From an uncultured Collinsella sp. (lineage in GTDB: Bacteria > Actinomycetota > Coriobacteriia > Coriobacteriales > Coriobacteriaceae): a DNA stretch of 8,687 nucleotides. Shown here piece after piece: positions 5,773 through 8,687 of the stretch (position 1 is the first letter of the stretch; the number at the start of each line of letters is the position of its first letter). The DNA is taken from NCBI GenBank assembly GCA_900762015.1, contig CAAFEX010000096.1, forward strand, positions 1 to 8,687, written 5' to 3'. The position numbers were made by a program, and so were the translations under genes. Under the pieces are notes generated by a model. It saw only the letters and a program-made list of their open reading frames with translations, was not told the origin of the DNA and made no database searches.

Positions 5773-6078
5773 ATGTATATCAAGAAGGGCGATAAGGTCC
5801 AGGTTCTCTCTGGTAAGGATCGCGGCAAGCAGGGCGTTGTCCTGCGTGCTCTCCCCGCCGAGAACAAGGTCGTTGTCGAGGGCGTTTCGGTCGTCAAGAA
5901 GGCCGTCAAGCCCAACGCTGCCAACCAGCAGGGCGGCATCGTTTCGCAGGAGGCTCCCATCGACGCCTCCAACGTCAATCTCGTTTGCCCCGAGTGCGGT
6001 AAGGTTACCCGCGTCGGTCACGAGAAGGACGGCAAGAACAAGCTGCGCGTCTGCAAGAAGTGCGGCCACAAGTTCTAA
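5773..6078 (+). CDS. rplX: 50S ribosomal protein L24 with zinc-ribbon C-terminus
   Basis: This is ribosomal protein L24, an assembly-initiating 23S rRNA-binding protein. The 101-residue product has an N-terminal KOW motif (about 4-31, KKGDKVQVLSGKDRGKQG). It also has a four-cysteine zinc-ribbon pattern, CPEC at 72-75 and CKKC at 94-97, which is common in L24 outside the proteobacteria. AGGGGAG before the ATG is the SD. In most bacteria rplE follows directly. Here a strong terminator begins 26 bp after the stop and unrelated genes follow, so this is the last gene of the block. Confidence 0.97.
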   Translation: MYIKKGDKVQVLSGKDRGKQGVVLRALPAENKVVVEGVSVVKKAVKPNAANQQGGIVSQEAPIDASNVNLVCPECGKVTRVGHEKDGKNKLRVCKKCGHKF

Positions 6079-6085
6079 GCTGCCC

Positions 6086-6100
6086 GCAACATCAAGTTGC
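6086..6100 (+). other. small hairpin between rplX and its terminator
   Basis: GCAAC (6086-6090) pairs with GTTGC (6096-6100) around a 5-nt loop, directly before the terminator stem. It may protect the transcript's 3' end or simply be incidental. Confidence 0.3.
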
Positions 6101-6104
6101 TAGC

Positions 6105-6140
6105 AAAGGCCCGGATGCCCCACGGCACCCGGGCCTTTTT
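6105..6140 (+). terminator. intrinsic terminator of the ribosomal block
   Basis: AAAGGCCCGG (6105-6114) pairs with CCGGGCCTTT (6129-6138). After one mismatch, TGCC (6116-6119) pairs with GGCA (6124-6127) around a 4-nt loop. The stem runs into TTTTT at 6136-6140. This is a textbook Rho-independent terminator placed 26 bp after rplX. Confidence 0.9.
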
Positions 6141-6148
6141 CTATTCCT

Positions 6149-6208
6149 ACTCATTGGGGACAGACTTAAATGAGTGATTGTGCTCATTGGGGACAGACTT
6201 AAATGAGT
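6149..6208. repeat. two 26-bp direct repeats with inverted ends
   Basis: Positions 6150-6175 and 6183-6208 are identical over 26 bp (CTCATTGGGGACAG, then ACTTAAATGAGT), spaced 33 bp start to start. Each copy has inverted ends: ACTCATT/AATGAGT in copy 1 (6149-6175) and CTCATT/AATGAG in copy 2, so each could form a hairpin. They share GGGGACAG with the palindrome next to them and with the hairpin after the DeoR gene. The arrangement resembles REP-type repeats; two units are too few and too close for a CRISPR. Confidence 0.8.
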
Positions 6209-6212
6209 AGTC

Positions 6213-6243
6213 CCGACAGTTGGGGACAGTCCCCATGTGTCGG
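6213..6243. repeat. nested GGGGACAG palindrome
   Basis: Outer arms CCGACA (6213-6218) and TGTCGG (6238-6243) enclose the perfect odd palindrome TGGGGACAGTCCCCA (6221-6235). Just downstream TTTGGGACGGTCCA (6247-6260) looks like a decayed copy, and CCCCT/AGGGG (6274-6285) is one more short palindrome. The whole cluster lies between the rplX terminator and the oxidoreductase control region. Confidence 0.75.
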
Positions 6244-6358
6244 CAGTTTGGGACGGTCCATTGATGCCTGATGCCCCTAGAGGGGAAGAGTAAGACAGCC
6301 TGCTCTGCCTTTTTGGGCTTTGGTGTTCCACTTCTTTATCCTTTACAAGGATCCTCGC

Positions 6359-6394
6359 ATGCGCATTATCGCGCATAGCATTGCGTGTTAATGC
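6359..6394. promoter_or_regulatory. candidate upstream operator with ATGCGC half-sites
   Basis: ATGCGC (6359-6364) and GCGCAT (6371-6376) form an inverted repeat with a 6-bp spacer. A second inverted repeat, GCATT/AATGC, lies at 6378-6394 and includes the related ATGCGT. The same half-sites appear fused at 6470-6481. This stretch is AT-richer than its surroundings and lies before the oxidoreductase gene, so it may be an operator for the DeoR-type regulator two genes downstream. That link is inference. Confidence 0.4.
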
Positions 6395-6466
6395 GTATGA
6401 CCGCGTAAAAATGTGCAAAATATGGCTAAATAATGACCGATAAACAAATAAACACGCAAATACAAG

Positions 6467-6484
6467 CAAATGCGCGCGCATTTG
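6467..6484. promoter_or_regulatory. perfect 18-bp palindrome, candidate operator
   Basis: CAAATGCGCGCGCATTTG reads the same on both strands. It lies 54 bp before the oxidoreductase start and contains ATGCGC directly abutting GCGCAT. Together with the spaced pair at 6359-6376, about 105 bp upstream, it gives two similar sites flanking the likely promoter, an arrangement that could support repression by looping. No clear -10/-35 pair could be assigned in the AT-rich stretch 6400-6465. Confidence 0.5.
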
Positions 6485-6538
6485 TGCGAATATAAGGCTG
6501 TTGGAAATGAAGAACTTCCGATGACTCAGGAGGCACAT

Positions 6539-7618
6539 ATGGCAGATTCCAAGCAGGCTCCACTCGACTCCGCGGCAGCCGCAAAAGCAGCGTTCGCTTC
6601 GGTCCAGGATAAGCCGTTCCCAAACGACATTTTTACGGCTCCCGAGCTTCGCTGGGCAGTGATCGGGTGCGGTGTTATCGCCAACCAAATGGCCCAGTCC
6701 CTCGCGCTGGCCGGCCGCAAGCTCGCGGGTGTCGCCAACCGTACGCTTTCCAAAGCCCAGGCTTTTGCCGAGCAGTATGGCGTCGAGAAGGTGTACGAGA
6801 CGGTCGAGGACCTCTACGCCGATCCGGACATCGACGCCGTCTATATCACCACGCCGCACAACACGCATATCACCTATCTGCGTGCTGCGCTGGCCGCCGG
6901 CAAGCACGTGCTCTGCGAGAAGGCCATTACCCTCAATTCCGCCGAGCTTGACGAGGCCCGCGCCATTGCCGACGAGCACAACGTGGTCCTTATGGACGCC
7001 ACCACGGTGCTTCACATGCCCTTGTATCAGGAGCTGCGTCGTCGCATGGATGTCGGCGAGTTCGGCCGCATGAATCTCGCTCAGCTCAACTTTGGCAGCT
7101 ATAAGGAGTACGGCGACCTGACCAACCGCTTCTACAACCGTAGCCTTGCCGGTGGCGCCATGCTCGACATTGGCGTGTATGCGCTCTCCGTTATGCGCCT
7201 CTTTATGGCGAGCCAGCCCGCTGAGGTTGTCTCGCTGGGCAACACCTGTGAGACCGGTGTCGACGTTGCGGGCGGCATTGTCTGCCGTAACGCCGAGCAG
7301 CAGCTGGGTGTTGTGAGCCTTACGCTCCACTCCAAGCAGCCCAAGCGCTCGGTCATCAGCTTCGACAAGTGCTATATCGAGGTCAACGAGTATCCGCGCG
7401 CCGATCACGCGACCATCGTGTGGACTGTGGACGGCCACCGCGAGGAGGTCCACGCCGGCACCGAAGCTTACGCCCTTTGCTATGAGATGGCCGATCTTGA
7501 GAAGGCCGTTGCCGGCGACGACTCCAAGCGCGAGCTGCTGGATTATGCTTCTGATGTTATGGAGCTTATGACCAAGCTCCGCGCCGATTGGGGAGTCGTG
7601 TACCCCGAGGAGGAGTAA
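6539..7618 (+). CDS. Gfo/Idh/MocA-family NAD(P)-dependent oxidoreductase
   Basis: This is a probable cytoplasmic NAD(P)-dependent dehydrogenase acting on a sugar, cyclitol or related compound; the exact substrate cannot be read from sequence. The 359-residue product has a short N-terminal extension. A Rossmann fold follows, with the dinucleotide motif GCGVIA (residues 43-48), then YITTPHNTH (102-110) and LCEKAITLN (125-133). The last replaces the usual EKP with EKA. The C-terminal substrate domain contains GGAMLDIGVYAL, as in the dihydrodiol-dehydrogenase-like branch. ATG 6539 is chosen because AGGAGG (6528-6533) lies 5 nt upstream; in-frame ATG 6521 lacks a good SD. It is followed after 3 bp by a DeoR-family gene, so the two form an operon. 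It is transcribed from its own control region, not with the ribosomal genes. Confidence 0.9.
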   Translation: MADSKQAPLDSAAAAKAAFASVQDKPFPNDIFTAPELRWAVIGCGVIANQMAQSLALAGRKLAGVANRTLSKAQAFAEQYGVEKVYETVEDLYADPDIDAVYITTPHNTHITYLRAALAAGKHVLCEKAITLNSAELDEARAIADEHNVVLMDATTVLHMPLYQELRRRMDVGEFGRMNLAQLNFGSYKEYGDLTNRFYNRSLAGGAMLDIGVYALSVMRLFMASQPAEVVSLGNTCETGVDVAGGIVCRNAEQQLGVVSLTLHSKQPKRSVISFDKCYIEVNEYPRADHATIVWTVDGHREEVHAGTEAYALCYEMADLEKAVAGDDSKRELLDYASDVMELMTKLRADWGVVYPEEE

Positions 7619-7621
7619 GCG

Positions 7622-8368
7622 ATGCTTGCGGAAGATAGGCTCAATGCGATCGTGTCGATGGTGCAGCAGGCCGGCTCGGTTACCGTGCCGGAACTTGCCG
7701 AGGCCCTGGGCGTGACACCGTCCACCATTCGCCGTGACTTGCAAACGCTCGACCGCGCGCACCGTATCGCCAAGGTGCACGGAGGTGCGACGAGTCTGGA
7801 GCGCGCGCACGTGACGCGCGACTTGACGATCAGCGAACGCAGTGATCTCCATAACGATGACAAGGAGCGCATCTGTGCTCGTGCCGCGGCCCTGGTGGAG
7901 CCCGATAGCTTTGTGTATATCGATTCGGGCTCAACGACCCTCAAGCTCATCGAGCATCTTCCGCGTCTCGATGGCGTCACCTATGTGACCGATTCCGTGC
8001 TCCATGCTCAGCACCTTGCTTTGCGCGGCATGCGTACCGTGGTGCTGGGCGGCGAGCTCAAACCCGAGACCGAGGCGCTCGTTGGCCCCGATGCCTTGGC
8101 AACCCTGGACCGCTATAACTTCAACTGCGGCTTTTGGGGATCCAACGGCATCGCGGCCGAGCAAGGTCTCACCACACCGGATATCGAGGAAGCACAGGTC
8201 AAGCGTATCTCGATGCGCCATACCGCCAAACGCTTCGTAATCTCGGACGCCAGTAAATTTGGCATGGTGGCGCCCGTCAAGTTCGCGGACTTCCGCGACG
8301 CAACGATTATTACCGCAGGCGAGGTCCCCGCCAAGTACCGGGCAATGGACAACGTCATCACGGTCTAG
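7622..8368 (+). CDS. DeoR-family transcriptional regulator
   Basis: This is a DNA-binding repressor of the DeoR family, which usually controls sugar or nucleoside metabolism and senses a phosphorylated intermediate. The 248-residue product has an N-terminal winged helix-turn-helix (about 5-57; recognition part GVTPSTIRRDLQTLD). The DeoR sensor domain follows: IDSGSTT (100-106), VLGGELKPETEALVG, GFWGSNGI, TTPDIEEAQVKR and SDASKFG. GGAGGAG in the end of the preceding gene is the SD, and the gap is 3 bp. The likely target is its own operon through the ATGCGC palindromes upstream (inference). No kinase or transporter gene lies next to it, so the effector is unknown. A repeat hairpin and a terminator follow. 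Codon use is more relaxed than in the ribosomal genes. Confidence 0.92.
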   Translation: MLAEDRLNAIVSMVQQAGSVTVPELAEALGVTPSTIRRDLQTLDRAHRIAKVHGGATSLERAHVTRDLTISERSDLHNDDKERICARAAALVEPDSFVYIDSGSTTLKLIEHLPRLDGVTYVTDSVLHAQHLALRGMRTVVLGGELKPETEALVGPDALATLDRYNFNCGFWGSNGIAAEQGLTTPDIEEAQVKRISMRHTAKRFVISDASKFGMVAPVKFADFRDATIITAGEVPAKYRAMDNVITV

Positions 8369-8381
8369 CAGCAGGGGACGG

Positions 8382-8432
8382 GCTAAGGCCAAAACCACCA
8401 CAAAGGGGCCTGTCCCCATTGTGGTGGTTAGC
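8382..8432. repeat. REP-like hairpin after the DeoR gene
   Basis: AACCACCACAA (8393-8403) and TTGTGGTGGTT (8419-8429) form a perfect 11-bp stem. Inside it GGGG (8405-8408) pairs with CCCC (8414-8417). A short outer stem, GCTA (8382-8385) with TAGC (8429-8432), leaves a one-sided bulge. The loop side carries GGGGACAGG on the minus strand, linking it to the repeats at 6149-6243. There is no T-run, so it is not a good terminator. Confidence 0.7.
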
Positions 8433-8461
8433 AACGGAAACCGAGTAGTTTTCTCAATAGA

Positions 8462-8499
8462 AAAGCGGCAACGTCCATCACGGGCGTTGCCGCTTTCGT
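8462..8499. terminator. terminator after the DeoR gene, possibly bidirectional
   Basis: AAAGCGGCAACG (8462-8473) pairs with CGTTGCCGCTTT (8485-8496), a perfect 12-bp stem with a short loop. It is followed by TTTCGTT on the + strand and, read on the minus strand, by CTTTTCTATT. It could end transcripts from either side, fitting the minus-strand gene fragment at the right edge. Confidence 0.8.
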
Positions 8500-8545
8500 T
8501 GTCTACCGGTTTGTCTACGTCTGTAACAACTGGACCGTTAAAAGT

Positions 8546-8594
8546 GGGGCTTATAGGACAAAATGTGTGTCCCGATAGAACATCCGTTTCTATC
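8546..8594. mobile_element. possible insertion-element end
   Basis: GGGGCTTATAGGACA runs into a short inverted repeat, GGACA (8556-8560) with TGTCC (8568-8572). A 7-bp hairpin follows, GATAGAA (8574-8580) with TTCTATC (8588-8594), directly beyond the stop of a minus-strand reading frame. A terminal sequence just outside a transposase C-terminus is a usual layout of an insertion sequence. The other end lies outside the window, so terminal inverted repeats and target duplication cannot be checked. Confidence 0.35.
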
Positions 8595-8596
8595 CA

Positions 8597-8686
8597 TTAA
8601 TCAAGCCAGAACGGGTACGGGTCCCTGTGGTGGAGGTCCTCCCACACGGCCCTGTCGCCCCACTCCGGCCCTCCGTCCTCGCGCGA
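8597..8686 (-). CDS. C-terminal fragment of an unidentified protein, possibly a transposase
   Basis: The minus strand is open from the window edge to a TAA at 8599-8597. It encodes 29 residues rich in Trp, Asp, Glu, Arg and His and ending HHRDPYPFWLD. The composition looks like a real protein end instead of random frame, and the G/C-ending codons fit the genome. I suspect a transposase because of the IS-end-like sequence just outside it, but 29 residues are not enough to name a family. The rest lies beyond the right edge. Confidence 0.35.
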   Translation of the reverse strand, partial: SREDGGPEWGDRAVWEDLHHRDPYPFWLD

Positions 8687-8687
8687 C

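Noticed and set aside
5988..6066. Zinc-ribbon cysteines in L24 as a fused extra domain
   Set aside because: The CxxC...CxxC C-terminus is normal for L24 in many Gram-positive and actinobacterial lineages.
6150..6208. Two identical repeats as a possible CRISPR array
   Set aside because: Only two units with a 7-bp gap, internal inverted ends and no cas genes; REP-like repeats explain them better.
6092..7852. A 586-residue open frame on the minus strand across the oxidoreductase gene
   Set aside because: It is antisense to two genes with clear family motifs, has low-complexity residue use typical of a shadow frame in high-GC DNA, and matches no family I recognise.

Overview
The window carries a block of bacterial ribosomal-protein genes in the order rplC-rplD-rplW-rplB-rpsS-rplV-rpsC-rplP-rpmC-rpsQ-rplN-rplX, all on the + strand. 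It is followed by a two-gene accessory unit (a Gfo/Idh/MocA-type oxidoreductase and a DeoR-family regulator) and, at the right edge, what looks like the end of an insertion element. High GC, strong G/C-ending codon preference with AAG for lysine, strong GGAGG-type Shine-Dalgarno (SD) sites and the look of the L3, L2 and L16 proteins suggest a gut actinobacterium of class Coriobacteriia, perhaps Collinsella or a relative. This assignment is inferred from protein character, not from a search.

Region by region. 1-289 is a non-coding leader with a promoter-like site, a long irregular hairpin and the first copy of a 25-bp motif. 290-1871 holds rplC, rplD and rplW. 1872-2050 is an unusually long gap with a strong hairpin, the second copy of the 25-bp motif (23 of 25 identical), and a perfect 7-bp stem that would bury the rplB SD. 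2051-5272 is a tight run of rplB, rpsS, rplV, rpsC, rplP, rpmC and rpsQ, with two stop/start overlaps. 5273-5390 is a second gap that folds on paper into a three-way junction, with an alternative pairing that reaches the rplN SD. 5391-6078 is rplN and rplX, ended by a strong intrinsic terminator. 6141-6538 contains GGGGACAG-bearing palindromic repeats, then an AT-rich control region with ATGCGC/GCGCAT palindromes. 6539-8368 is the oxidoreductase-regulator pair. 8369-8596 has another GGGGACAG-type hairpin, a terminator and an IS-end-like stretch. A partial minus-strand reading frame runs off the end.

How it works together. The ribosomal block makes large- and small-subunit proteins in one or a few transcripts. 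The three structured gaps sit where one would expect entry points for separate control: before rplC, before rplB, and before rplN (the usual first gene of the spc operon). The oxidoreductase and DeoR regulator have only 3 bp between them and are almost certainly co-transcribed. The palindromes upstream are natural candidates for operators of the DeoR protein.

The most notable points are the three candidate ribosomal-protein leader RNAs, the duplicated motif, and the fact that the normally very conserved S10-spc order is open at both ends: no rpsJ in the 289 bp before rplC, and no rplE after rplX.
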